From Chloroflexia bacterium (GTDB lineage: Bacteria; Chloroflexota; Chloroflexia; QHBQ01; JADMIH01), in assembly GCA_025927935.1 (NCBI GenBank), contig JAICKM010000188.1, forward strand, positions 1-10,413: a DNA stretch of 10,413 bases, given 5' to 3'. Each line of letters opens with the position of its first letter. Position 1 is the first letter of the stretch. A program made the position numbers and the translations under genes. The notes below the pieces were generated by a model. That model saw only the letters and a program-made list of their open reading frames with translations, was not told the origin of the DNA and searched no databases. Of this stretch, positions 1 through 6,153 are shown piece after piece.

Positions 1-2
1 GC

Positions 3-959
3 GTGGCCGATGTGGCGGCAGCGCTCAACTACTATCCGAGCGCGGCGGCGCGCAGCCTGCGCGGCAAGCGGACCAATACCATCGTCTTTGCGCCCCACCT
101 GCGGGCACACACCGAATCCGAGCCGTTCTTCAAGGAGTTTACCGGGGCCTTGGCGCTGGCCTGTTTTAAGCACGACCTGAGCCTCCTGGCGACCGCCGCC
201 GACAGCGCCAAGGAGACCCGCGCCCTCTATCGGGCACTGGCCGGCAGCCGGCGCGCCGACGGTATCATCATCGCCGACGTGACGCCGCAAGATGAGCGCA
301 TCGCGCTGCTCCAGGAGATCGATATCCCCTTTGTCGCGTTTGGGCGCACCAGTAACTACACCGACCTGTCCTACCCGTTTGTGGACGTGGATGGGGCGGC
401 CGGCGTGCGGGCCGTGGTCGCCCATCTCTACCAGCAGGGCCATCGCCGCATGGCCTATCTCAGCGGCCCCCTCGATACCTCCTATGCGTTGCATCGTTAC
501 GGCGGCTACCAGGAAGCGCTGCACCGTTACGGCATCGCTGAGGACCCACGGCTCGTGCGGCGCGATCTGCAAGGCCGCGACGAAACGCAGGCCGTCGTCG
601 CCCGGTTGTTCGCGCTCCCGCGCGACGAGCATCCCACGGCTATCGTGTGCAGCAGCGACCGGCTGGCGCTGCATGTGCTCAACATCATGCAGGAACAAGG
701 GCTCGCCGTGGGCCGCGCGCCCGGCCAGATCGCCGTGACCGGCTTTGACGACTTGCCGTTTGCGGCGTATCTCCGGCCCCCGCTCACCACGGTGCGCCAG
801 CCCATCGACACAACCTGCGCGGCGCTCCTCGACGTGCTCGGCCTGGTGATGAAAAACACCGAGCCGGCTTTTGCCCCGGAGTCCCGGCCCGGCGTTGCCT
901 GGGTTGGCCCGCAACAGATTCTGCTGGAGCCGGAACTCATCATCCGCGACTCGGCATGA
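3..959 (+). CDS. LacI-family transcriptional regulator, N-terminally truncated by window edge
   Basis: Sugar-responsive transcriptional repressor of the LacI/GalR family; 318 residues are visible. The first residues (ADVAAALNYYPSAAARSLRGK) match the end of the LacI DNA-binding domain: the last helix followed by the hinge helix with its PxAAARSLRGKRTNT signature. The helix-turn-helix, about 40-45 residues, must therefore lie upstream of the window, and GTG at position 3 is an internal Val codon rather than a start. The rest is the periplasmic-binding-protein-like effector domain: VDVDGAAGVRAVVAHL, then GHRRMAYLSGP, and near the end VTGFDDLPFAAYLRPPLTTVRQP, the family's typical C-terminal core. 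The end LEPELIIRDS is also typical. The glycosidase gene starts 13 nt after the stop, suggesting co-transcription. It is the natural candidate to bind the operator at 3217-3234. Effector unknown. The family call is firm; the target is inference. Confidence 0.95.
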   Translation: MADVAAALNYYPSAAARSLRGKRTNTIVFAPHLRAHTESEPFFKEFTGALALACFKHDLSLLATAADSAKETRALYRALAGSRRADGIIIADVTPQDERIALLQEIDIPFVAFGRTSNYTDLSYPFVDVDGAAGVRAVVAHLYQQGHRRMAYLSGPLDTSYALHRYGGYQEALHRYGIAEDPRLVRRDLQGRDETQAVVARLFALPRDEHPTAIVCSSDRLALHVLNIMQEQGLAVGRAPGQIAVTGFDDLPFAAYLRPPLTTVRQPIDTTCAALLDVLGLVMKNTEPAFAPESRPGVAWVGPQQILLEPELIIRDSA

Positions 960-972
960 ACCAAAGGCGATC

Positions 973-3129
973 ATGATGGTGGAGAGTCTTGTCGAACACG
1001 TCGAGGATCACCTCGACCGGCCCTTTGCCGTGACCGGGCGGCGCTGTTATCTGGTGGGCGCGATGAACGGCGCCTTCCCTGACCTGGGGCACCACTTGCC
1101 GGGCGAGATGGGCGGACTCTGGGCGCCGCCGATTAAGCTGGCCGACGGCTTCTGGTTCGGCGTGACCCGCCGTGCCCCGGCAGGCGCAGCGCCCGCGGAA
1201 CCGGTCTGGCTCTATGGCGCCAACTGCCGCCGCTTCACGATGGCGCCGGGCCGCGTCGAGCGCGAGTTCGCCCTGGCTACGGCGGGCGCGGATCTGCGCG
1301 CCACCCAGGAGATCTTTGCGGCGGATGCGGTGCCGGGCCTCTTGATCGGCCTCACGCTCGAGAACGGCGCGGCGCAGGATCTGGACTTGACCCTTAGCTG
1401 GCTGGTGCGGTTCGATATTCAGGGCGGTTGGTGGAGCAACTGGCCCGACCGCCCGGACACGGCCGGCTTCGATCCGGCGCTGGGCGGCGTCCTGGCCCAT
1501 GACGGCCTGCATACGGAATGGGCCGCGGCGATGCGGGCCGATCAGGTGCCCATCGGGCATGCGATAGGCCTGCATCTCTGGGCGGCGGAACAGACGAGTT
1601 CCCTCAACGGCGCGCGGGACGCGGCGCGCGGCATCCTGCGCAACCCTACAGAGTTGCAGGGCCAGGGCATTTCCGCCCGCCTGGACTATGCTGTGCATCT
1701 GCCCGCCGGGGGGCGCGCCACCGTCTGGTTTGCCCTGGGCGGCGGTATGGACGGTACGGCGGGCGCTGCGCGGCTGGTCACGGATCTGTTGGCCCGGCGC
1801 GATGCGCTGCGCGCGGAGAAATTGGCCCGCCAGGCGGCGCTGATCGCGGCGGCGCCGGTGATCGCCTCGCCCCGGCCCGACCTGGACCGCGTGTTCGCCT
1901 GGTCCACGGTTGCCCTCGACATGCTGACGCTGGATGTGCCTGGGATCGGGCCGGCTATCATGGCCGGGCTACCCGGCTTTGCCTGGTTCTTTGGCTGTGA
2001 CACCTATTACACACTGGGCGGCTTACTGGTCAGCGGGCAGGCGGCGACGGCGCTGGCGAACCTGCGGTTGCTGGCACGCTATGCCCGTGCCCAGGGCGGG
2101 CGCATCCCCCATGAGATCGTCCCTTCCGGCGACCTGTTCAATCCTGGCAACACCGTCGAAACCAGCGAGTACGTGACCGCGGTGGAGTGGGCCTACCGCT
2201 GGACCGGCGACCGCGCGTTTCTCGATGAAGTCTACCCGCTGTGCCGCACCGGCGTCTTTGATTATCTGCTTGGCATCTGCGACCCCCACGGCGATCTGCT
2301 GCCCGACGGCCCCGGCCTGCTCGAATTGCGCACCGCCGAGCATGGCAAGAAACTCGACGTAGCCTGTAGCCTGTACCAGGCGCTGCAATCGCTGGCCTAC
2401 CTGGCCGCGGTGGTCGGGGATAGCGCCGCGGCGGCCCGCTGTGCGGCGCTGCTGGTCGAAGTAGGCGAGCGCATCAACCGTTACTTCTGGGTGCCTGCGC
2501 GCCAGGAATACGTCTGGCGCATTGAACCCGATCTTTCTGCCGCGCCGGACGAACCCGCGCACAGTTATGCCGTGCTGGAAATGGGCGTGCTTGGCGCCGA
2601 ACAGGCGGAGCGTATTGCCCGCCTATTTGCCACTGTCGAGGGTCCGGCGCACACCGGGCCGGCGGGCGTGATCCACCCCGGCACAGCCGACTTTGTGATG
2701 CCGATCCAGAACGCCATCGTCGCGCTAGCCGAATTTCACTATGACCGTCCGCAAAAGGGACTCTGGTACCTGGAGCGCATGGCCGAGTTATGCGGCTATT
2801 ACATGCCGGGCGCCATCCCCGAATTCGTCGGGCCGGAGGCGTGCTTCCTGCAAGCCTGGTCCAGCGCAGCCTACAACTGGCTGCTGATCCAGGGCTTCTT
2901 CCGGCTGAACCCGGACCCCGCGCGAGGCGTGGTCACGGTGCAGCCCCAGTTGCCCGCCGAGTGGGACTCTCTGGAGGTGCGCAACCTGACGATCTGGGGC
3001 ACACCCTGCCGCTTGCGCTTGCAGCGCACGGCGACCGGCATCGACTTCACGGCAGAGACCACCACGCAAGACACCCCGCCCGCCTTCGCGGTTACCGGCG
3101 ATTCGCCGGTGCCGGTGCGCTTCGTGTAA
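973..3129 (+). CDS. Cytoplasmic six-hairpin glycosidase, glycogen-debranching/amylo-alpha-1,6-glucosidase-like
   Basis: Probable glycoside hydrolase of 718 residues. Residues 1 to about 295 form a beta-rich N-terminal domain (EMGGLWAPPIKLADGFWFGV near the start). About 300-650 looks like an (alpha/alpha)6 barrel, and about 650-718 is a beta-rich tail (VTVQPQLPAEWDSLEVRNL). The barrel contains AWFFGCDTYYTLGGLL, equivalent to the FGRDT motif of debranching-type enzymes, with Asp343 the likely general acid. IPHEI at 378-382 follows. IPEFVGPEACFLQAW comes later, with Glu617 a candidate second catalytic residue. The usual Arg of GRD is Cys342 here. There is no signal peptide, so it should act on imported oligosaccharide in the cytoplasm. 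The reading frame is open from 871, but ATG 973 follows the LacI stop by 13 nt with a weak AAAGGCG ribosome site, and the upstream frame reads nonsense through lacI; ATG 976 is equally possible. Fold family is fairly sure; substrate and linkage are not known. A GH63-like enzyme is the alternative. Confidence 0.8.
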   Translation: MMVESLVEHVEDHLDRPFAVTGRRCYLVGAMNGAFPDLGHHLPGEMGGLWAPPIKLADGFWFGVTRRAPAGAAPAEPVWLYGANCRRFTMAPGRVEREFALATAGADLRATQEIFAADAVPGLLIGLTLENGAAQDLDLTLSWLVRFDIQGGWWSNWPDRPDTAGFDPALGGVLAHDGLHTEWAAAMRADQVPIGHAIGLHLWAAEQTSSLNGARDAARGILRNPTELQGQGISARLDYAVHLPAGGRATVWFALGGGMDGTAGAARLVTDLLARRDALRAEKLARQAALIAAAPVIASPRPDLDRVFAWSTVALDMLTLDVPGIGPAIMAGLPGFAWFFGCDTYYTLGGLLVSGQAATALANLRLLARYARAQGGRIPHEIVPSGDLFNPGNTVETSEYVTAVEWAYRWTGDRAFLDEVYPLCRTGVFDYLLGICDPHGDLLPDGPGLLELRTAEHGKKLDVACSLYQALQSLAYLAAVVGDSAAAARCAALLVEVGERINRYFWVPARQEYVWRIEPDLSAAPDEPAHSYAVLEMGVLGAEQAERIARLFATVEGPAHTGPAGVIHPGTADFVMPIQNAIVALAEFHYDRPQKGLWYLERMAELCGYYMPGAIPEFVGPEACFLQAWSSAAYNWLLIQGFFRLNPDPARGVVTVQPQLPAEWDSLEVRNLTIWGTPCRLRLQRTATGIDFTAETTTQDTPPAFAVTGDSPVPVRFV

Positions 3130-3180
3130 CCCTGCGCGGTGCGTAATACGACATCCCGCGATCTCCGCCCGTGCGCCCCA

Positions 3181-3209
3181 TTGACAGGCTCCGGCTTTCG
3201 TGCTATTAT
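3181..3209 (+). promoter_or_regulatory. Near-consensus extended sigma70-type promoter
   Basis: TTGACA (3181-3186) is a perfect -35 box. After exactly 17 nt comes TATTAT (3204-3209), five of six matches to TATAAT, preceded by TGC (3201-3203), which makes an extended -10. The predicted start is about 3216-3217. It lies 50 nt after the glycosidase stop and points towards the small gene at 3378. It is the best promoter visible in the window. Confidence 0.85.
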
Positions 3210-3216
3210 CCAAATT

Positions 3217-3234
3217 ATCCAAAACGTTTTGGAT
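3217..3234. promoter_or_regulatory. LacI-family operator, perfect 18-bp palindrome
   Basis: ATCCAAAACGTTTTGGAT is a perfect inverted repeat (9-bp arms, no spacer) with the central CG flanked by A/T tracts that LacI-family proteins typically recognise. It starts at the predicted transcription start, covering about +1 to +18, the classic position for repression by steric block. The likely ligand is the LacI protein encoded at the left end of the window. Palindrome and position are seen; the regulator assignment is inference. Confidence 0.82.
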
Positions 3235-3377
3235 CGCGTATTTCTCCTTGCCGGTGTTTTCGACTACCCGTCCTTAGCAGAACGTATACCGGCAGCAACC
3301 GCAGGGGCACGCATTTTGCTCCAGTGACGGCAGCCGGTACTTTCTATGAAATTCTTTCAAGGAAAGGAAACGCCGCG
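3235..3377 (+). promoter_or_regulatory. Leader of the 3378 gene with possible alternative RNA stems
   Basis: About 160 nt separate the predicted transcript start from the first gene. TACCGGC (3287-3293) can pair with GCCGGTA (3333-3339), enclosing a hairpin GGGGCA/TGCTCC (3304-3309 with 3317-3322, 7-nt loop). The core ACCGGC (3288-3293) could instead pair with GCCGGT at 3250-3255, so the two folds exclude each other. Neither covers the ribosome site at 3361-3370. No known riboswitch class was recognised. The pairings are seen; function is speculative. Confidence 0.3.
3361..3370 (+). promoter_or_regulatory. Ribosome binding site fixing the start at 3378
   Basis: The purine-rich run GGAAAGGAAA ends 7 nt before ATG 3378. 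It selects this ATG over the in-frame ATG at 3171, which precedes the promoter and so cannot be the start on its transcript. Confidence 0.7.
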
Positions 3378-3968
3378 ATGGATAACGATGCAACAACTCT
3401 ACAAGATGCATTGGCCGTACTGCGCCGGCACTATGGCGACCGAGTAACCGGCGCGCAGCGCAGTACCGAAGCCCAAATGCGCCATACCCTGCAAGAGCAA
3501 ATGGGCCTGGACGAACTCGCGGCCGACCGGGTGCTAAAGCAACTATCCCAAACCGGCCGCGTGGTGTACATGGGTAGCCGGGATGTCGGCAGCGAACCGG
3601 GCACCAGCACGACCGGCCCGGTGATTAGCATGCCGCTCACAAGCACCAATACCAGCGCTGAACCACTGATAACTACAGCCGCACCGGCACTGGCCATGGG
3701 TTCTGTGAACGACCCCGGTGGCGGCGCCGTGGATGCATCTCTGAGTGGCGCGGCATCTTCGGATGTCGCTCTCACCGGCGCCGGCGCCGTTTCGGCCGAT
3801 CCGGTTCGCGGCGGTGACGTGGGCCGGGCAGTTGCCGAGAACAATAGCGGGGCGACGATGGGCCAACTAGCGGACACCAGCGTTGAGCCGGCGCCGGCCC
3901 CCATCACCATTGGGGAGCGGGAAGAGGTAGAAGACGACCGTACGGAGGGTTACTGGCGCATCGGCTAG
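3378..3968 (+). CDS. Unrecognised small soluble protein, helical N-terminus and disordered linker
   Basis: 196 residues; I do not recognise the family. Residues 1 to about 66 look folded and mostly helical (MDNDATTLQDALAVLRRHY, then MRHTLQEQMGLDELAADRVL, ending TGRVVYMG), a layout that could be a small helical or winged-helix domain. About 67-175 is low-complexity Ala/Gly/Ser/Thr/Pro, probably disordered. The C-terminus is acidic and ends in an aromatic tag (EREEVEDDRTEGYWRIG). There is no signal peptide and no membrane segment, so it should be cytoplasmic. A good ribosome site lies 7 nt upstream. It is the first gene downstream of the promoter/operator at 3181-3234, so its expression should follow the sugar regulon. 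A hairpin follows 12 nt after the stop. The gene itself is likely real because of the promoter, ribosome site and sensible composition; its function is unknown. Confidence 0.68.
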   Translation: MDNDATTLQDALAVLRRHYGDRVTGAQRSTEAQMRHTLQEQMGLDELAADRVLKQLSQTGRVVYMGSRDVGSEPGTSTTGPVISMPLTSTNTSAEPLITTAAPALAMGSVNDPGGGAVDASLSGAASSDVALTGAGAVSADPVRGGDVGRAVAENNSGATMGQLADTSVEPAPAPITIGEREEVEDDRTEGYWRIG

Positions 3969-3980
3969 ACCGCTATGCTT

Positions 3981-3999
3981 GGGCGGTGCGCCTCCGCCC
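3981..3999 (+). terminator. GC hairpin after the 3378 gene, possible weak terminator
   Basis: GGGCGG (3981-3986) and CCGCCC (3994-3999) form a perfect 6-bp stem with a 7-nt loop, starting 12 nt after the stop. The following TTGTAAAA is not a proper U-tract, so it may only attenuate transcription into the binding-protein genes or protect the 3' end. Confidence 0.4.
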
Positions 4000-4283
4000 T
4001 TGTAAAATCGGCGTGTCTGCGCCGCTCTTTTCATGCTACGGTCAGGCAGATTCAGGCTACCACGTGAAGGACGGGATCGCAAACCGACAAATAAGTGGGC
4101 ACGCTTATCTGTTTCGCTTTCACCCGTTATGCAGAGGCAGTCAGACCCGGTAGCCACTTCCGTAACTCCGGGTTAGGAAAGGAGGCACGTCTCGGCGAAA
4201 AGACCATGGATCCGCGCAGTGAAGCTGGGGCTTAACCCCAAGAAGTCGAATGAGCTATGGGGCCGCGACGGAGTGGCCCACAG
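4000..4283 (+). other. Long intergenic leader before the first binding protein, several small hairpins
   Basis: Non-coding stretch; I see no convincing -35/-10 pair and no known riboswitch. It holds several short inverted repeats: ACCCGG/CCGGGT (4145-4150 with 4168-4173), GTCT/AGAC (4189-4192 with 4201-4204), TGGGG/CCCCA around CTTAA (4226-4240), and GGGCC/GGCCC (4260-4264 with 4275-4279). An internal purine run AGGAAAGGAGG (4175-4185) resembles a ribosome site, but the next ATG (4206) is 20 nt away and opens only a nine-codon frame. The clustering may reflect a structured 5' UTR; this is unproven. Confidence 0.35.
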
Positions 4284-4289
4284 AGGAGG
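4284..4289 (+). promoter_or_regulatory. Strong ribosome binding site of first binding protein
   Basis: A perfect AGGAGG with 9 nt to ATG 4299 decides the start. The upstream in-frame ATG at 4257 would place 14 charged residues before an otherwise ordinary lipoprotein signal and has no ribosome site. Confidence 0.85.
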
Positions 4290-4298
4290 AAAGCTGAA

Positions 4299-5828
4299 AT
4301 GGTCAAATCGACTAGATGGATGTTCCTGATTGCGGTCCTCGTGATTAGTTCAATGTTGCTTAGCGCATGCGGCGGCGAAAGTCCTACGGCGACGACGGGC
4401 ACCGGCGCTACAGGCGGCGCGGCGGCCGCGACTGACACTCCCGCCGCAGCCGGCGCCGCGGCTACCGACACCACCGCTCCGGCAGCGGGTGGCGCGGCCA
4501 CCGATACCCCGGCGGCAGCAGGCGGCGCAGCCACCGATACCCCGGCGGCAGCGGGCGGCGCGGCCACCGATACCCCGGCGGCGGCGGGGGGCGGCGCAAC
4601 AAGCTCCACTTTTGATCCTACCAAATACAAGAAGAATGCTATTGAATCAGGCGCCACCCTGCGCGTCGCCAGTTGGGGCGATACCTCTGAGCAGCAGGTT
4701 AACCGTGACGCGCTGAAGCGTTTCAACCAGATCTATCCTGACGTCAAGATCACCTACGAACCTATTCCGGATCAATATGACACCAAGCTCCTCGCCCAGA
4801 TCAAGGGCGGCTCGCAGCCGGACGTCTTCTATGTCGACCCGGGCACGGGCTACCAGCTTATCCCCGCCGGTGTGCTGCTCGACCTGACTCCGGCCCTGGC
4901 TGAGACCGGTCGCAGCAAGGACGACTACTTCCCGTCCCTGATCAACACCTTCATCGGCAAGGATGGCAAAGTCTACGGTCTGCCCAAGGACTTTGGCTCG
5001 CTCGCCATCTTCTACAACACCGACATGGTCAAGAACCCGCCGAAGGCCGGTTGGACCCAGGACGACTTCGCTAACTTCGTTAAGGAGAATAACTCCGGCA
5101 GCGGCCAGACCCAGGTCTTCGGCTTCTCCGCCGATCCCGATTTCGAGCGCTGGGGTGCCTTCGCGCTGGCCAATGGCGCCAAGATCATCGACAATAACAA
5201 GTGCGCACTCAACAGTGATATCGGCGTGGCGACGCTGGATTGGTGGTATGGCATGTACAAGGACAAGATCGCCACGATTCCCGCCGATGTCGGCGCCGGC
5301 TGGTCGGGCGAAGCCCTCGCCAAGAAGCGTATCGCCAGCACGGCCCAGGGCGGCTGGTTGATCCCCTTCCTCAACGACCCGAAGGCCGCCTTCGGGGTGA
5401 AGTATGACGCCGCCCCGCTGCCGGTGGGCAAGACCGGCGGTAAAGCGGATCTGCTCTTCTTCAACGCCTGGGGGGCTTCCGCCAAGAGCAAGTTCCCCAA
5501 GGCCGCCGCCGCGCTGACACTCTTCCTTGCCAGCCGCGAGAACGAAGGCACTATTCTGCAGACCGGCTTCGCCCTGCCCACGCTGACGGGCTTTGAAAAC
5601 GACCCATACTTCCAGGGCAGCGGTGTGACCAACAAGATCTCCGCGCTGCTCTACCAGACGGCGCAGTATGGAGTACCCGACTACTACGGTGGGATTAACG
5701 ACCCGAAGATCAAGAAGGCGTTCGCGGACGCCACTCAGCGGGTCTACGCCAAGCAGCAAACGTCCAAGCAGGCCCTCGACCAGGCCTGCCAGGAAGTCGA
5801 TCCGCTGCTGGCGGCCGCCGGCCAGTAA
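4299..5828 (+). CDS. ABC transporter solute-binding lipoprotein, CUT1/extracellular family 1 (copy 1)
   Basis: Sugar-binding receptor of an ABC importer, 509 residues, anchored outside the membrane. The signal is MVKSTRWMFLIAVLVISSML followed by lipobox LSAC, lipidated Cys24. Residues 25-104 are an Ala/Gly/Thr/Pro linker with TDTPAAAGG repeats. From about 105 onwards is the binding domain of the SBP_bac_1 (UgpB/MalE-like) type: LRVASWGDTSEQQ at the first strand, YPDVKITYEPIP, GSQPDVFYVD, KVYGLPKDFGSLAIFYNTDM, and SRENEGTILQTGFALPT near the C-terminus. Two Cys in the mature domain (NNKCAL and DQACQE) are shared with the second copy. It is a paralogue of 6154-7668, differing mostly in loops likely to face the ligand. 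The permeases downstream are its probable partners. Substrate is an oligosaccharide by context, identity unknown. Confidence 0.94.
   Translation: MVKSTRWMFLIAVLVISSMLLSACGGESPTATTGTGATGGAAAATDTPAAAGAAATDTTAPAAGGAATDTPAAAGGAATDTPAAAGGAATDTPAAAGGGATSSTFDPTKYKKNAIESGATLRVASWGDTSEQQVNRDALKRFNQIYPDVKITYEPIPDQYDTKLLAQIKGGSQPDVFYVDPGTGYQLIPAGVLLDLTPALAETGRSKDDYFPSLINTFIGKDGKVYGLPKDFGSLAIFYNTDMVKNPPKAGWTQDDFANFVKENNSGSGQTQVFGFSADPDFERWGAFALANGAKIIDNNKCALNSDIGVATLDWWYGMYKDKIATIPADVGAGWSGEALAKKRIASTAQGGWLIPFLNDPKAAFGVKYDAAPLPVGKTGGKADLLFFNAWGASAKSKFPKAAAALTLFLASRENEGTILQTGFALPTLTGFENDPYFQGSGVTNKISALLYQTAQYGVPDYYGGINDPKIKKAFADATQRVYAKQQTSKQALDQACQEVDPLLAAAGQ
4488..4586 (+). repeat. Three 33-bp tandem repeats encoding GGAATDTPAAA
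   Basis: Units at 4488-4520, 4521-4553 and 4554-4586 encode the same 11 residues with only scattered third-base differences; degenerate units precede them. They form the linker between lipid anchor and binding domain. Copy number is likely to change by slippage, and the frame is kept because the unit is a multiple of three. Confidence 0.9.
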
Positions 5829-5850
5829 TCGCGCTTCACGGCGCCAGACG

Positions 5851-5889
5851 TTGGACATGGGCGGTCTTGGCCACCCCGCCCATGTCCAA
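5851..5889 (+). promoter_or_regulatory. Perfect 14-bp stem-loop after binding protein 1
   Basis: TTGGACATGGGCGG (5851-5864) pairs without mismatch with CCGCCCATGTCCAA (5876-5889) around an 11-nt loop, starting 22 nt after the stop. The next bases, TTAGTGAATATC, are not a U-tract, so a simple intrinsic terminator is unlikely. A role in protecting the binding-protein mRNA or lowering downstream transcription, as known for malE-malF intergenic hairpins, fits better. A matching element follows the second copy at 7691-7729. Confidence 0.8.
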
Positions 5890-5963
5890 TTAGTGAATAT
5901 CAACGTCGACACTTTTTGATTTGAGTACGCCTTGAACGACCGACGTCAGGATGCCGGTTATCT

Positions 5964-5993
5964 TTGTCTATGTTCGCTCAATCGGTGTATGTT
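5964..5993 (+). promoter_or_regulatory. Weak candidate promoter for binding protein 2
   Basis: TTGTCT (5964-5969), an 18-nt spacer and TATGTT (5988-5993) each match four of six consensus bases. By chance such a pair is not rare, so confidence is low. Confidence 0.25.
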
Positions 5994-6009
5994 TACGCCA
6001 GCGACCAAG

Positions 6010-6086
6010 CAGATCTGAGGCGAGCGAAGAAGGGAAGGGTATACCGTTTAAGGTACTTCACCGTCGAGCATAGATTTCAGATCTGA
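6010..6086. repeat. Pair of palindromic CAGATCTGA sites upstream of binding protein 2
   Basis: CAGATCTGA occurs at 6010-6018 and 6078-6086, 68 bp apart. The second sits in the 10-bp perfect palindrome TCAGATCTGA (6077-6086), the first in the 8-bp palindrome CAGATCTG (6010-6017). They could be a paired operator, or stems of one RNA hairpin with a 58-nt loop. I noticed no other copy in the window. Confidence 0.4.
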
Positions 6087-6153
6087 TGAGTGCAAGAACT
6101 CGCAGACTACTTCTACGATGCCGCCCGGCGTAAACGCAATGAGGAAGGTCGAC

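Larger units (their letters stand above)
5890..6140 (+). other. Intergenic region between the two binding-protein genes
   Basis: About 250 nt, more AT-rich than its flanks, with no credible gene. It contains a weak promoter candidate (5964-5993), a pair of CAGATCTGA repeats (6010-6018 and 6078-6086), the short palindrome GGTATACC (6038-6045), and a purine-rich run at 6026-6039. No copy of the 3217-3234 operator is present. It could give the second binding protein its own control. Confidence 0.4.

Noticed and set aside
3144..3152. TAATACGAC, the beginning of a T7-like promoter
   Set aside because: The required continuation (CTCACTATAG) is absent, so the nine matching bases are chance.
3139..3327. 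62-residue frame overlapping the promoter and leader
   Set aside because: It starts upstream of the promoter, runs through the operator, and has no ribosome site or plausible composition.
4104..4122. TGTTTCGCTTTCA region as a second operator before binding protein 1
   Set aside because: On the reverse strand only one half matches the LacI/cre pattern; the other arm is not symmetric.
4129..4176. 15-codon leader peptide frame starting ATG at 4129
   Set aside because: No ribosome site precedes it and no run of regulatory codons is present.
4134..4190. Possible cobalamin (B12-box-like) or cyclic-di-GMP riboswitch
   Set aside because: AGTCAGACCCGGTAGCC vaguely recalls a B12 box, but the upstream conserved blocks are missing and the order of elements fits neither class.
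4647..5912. 421-residue open frame on the minus strand across binding protein 1
   Set aside because: It lies antisense to a clear lipoprotein gene, has no recognisable domain, and a similar frame (6058-7233) appears opposite the paralogue, as expected from GC-rich codon structure.
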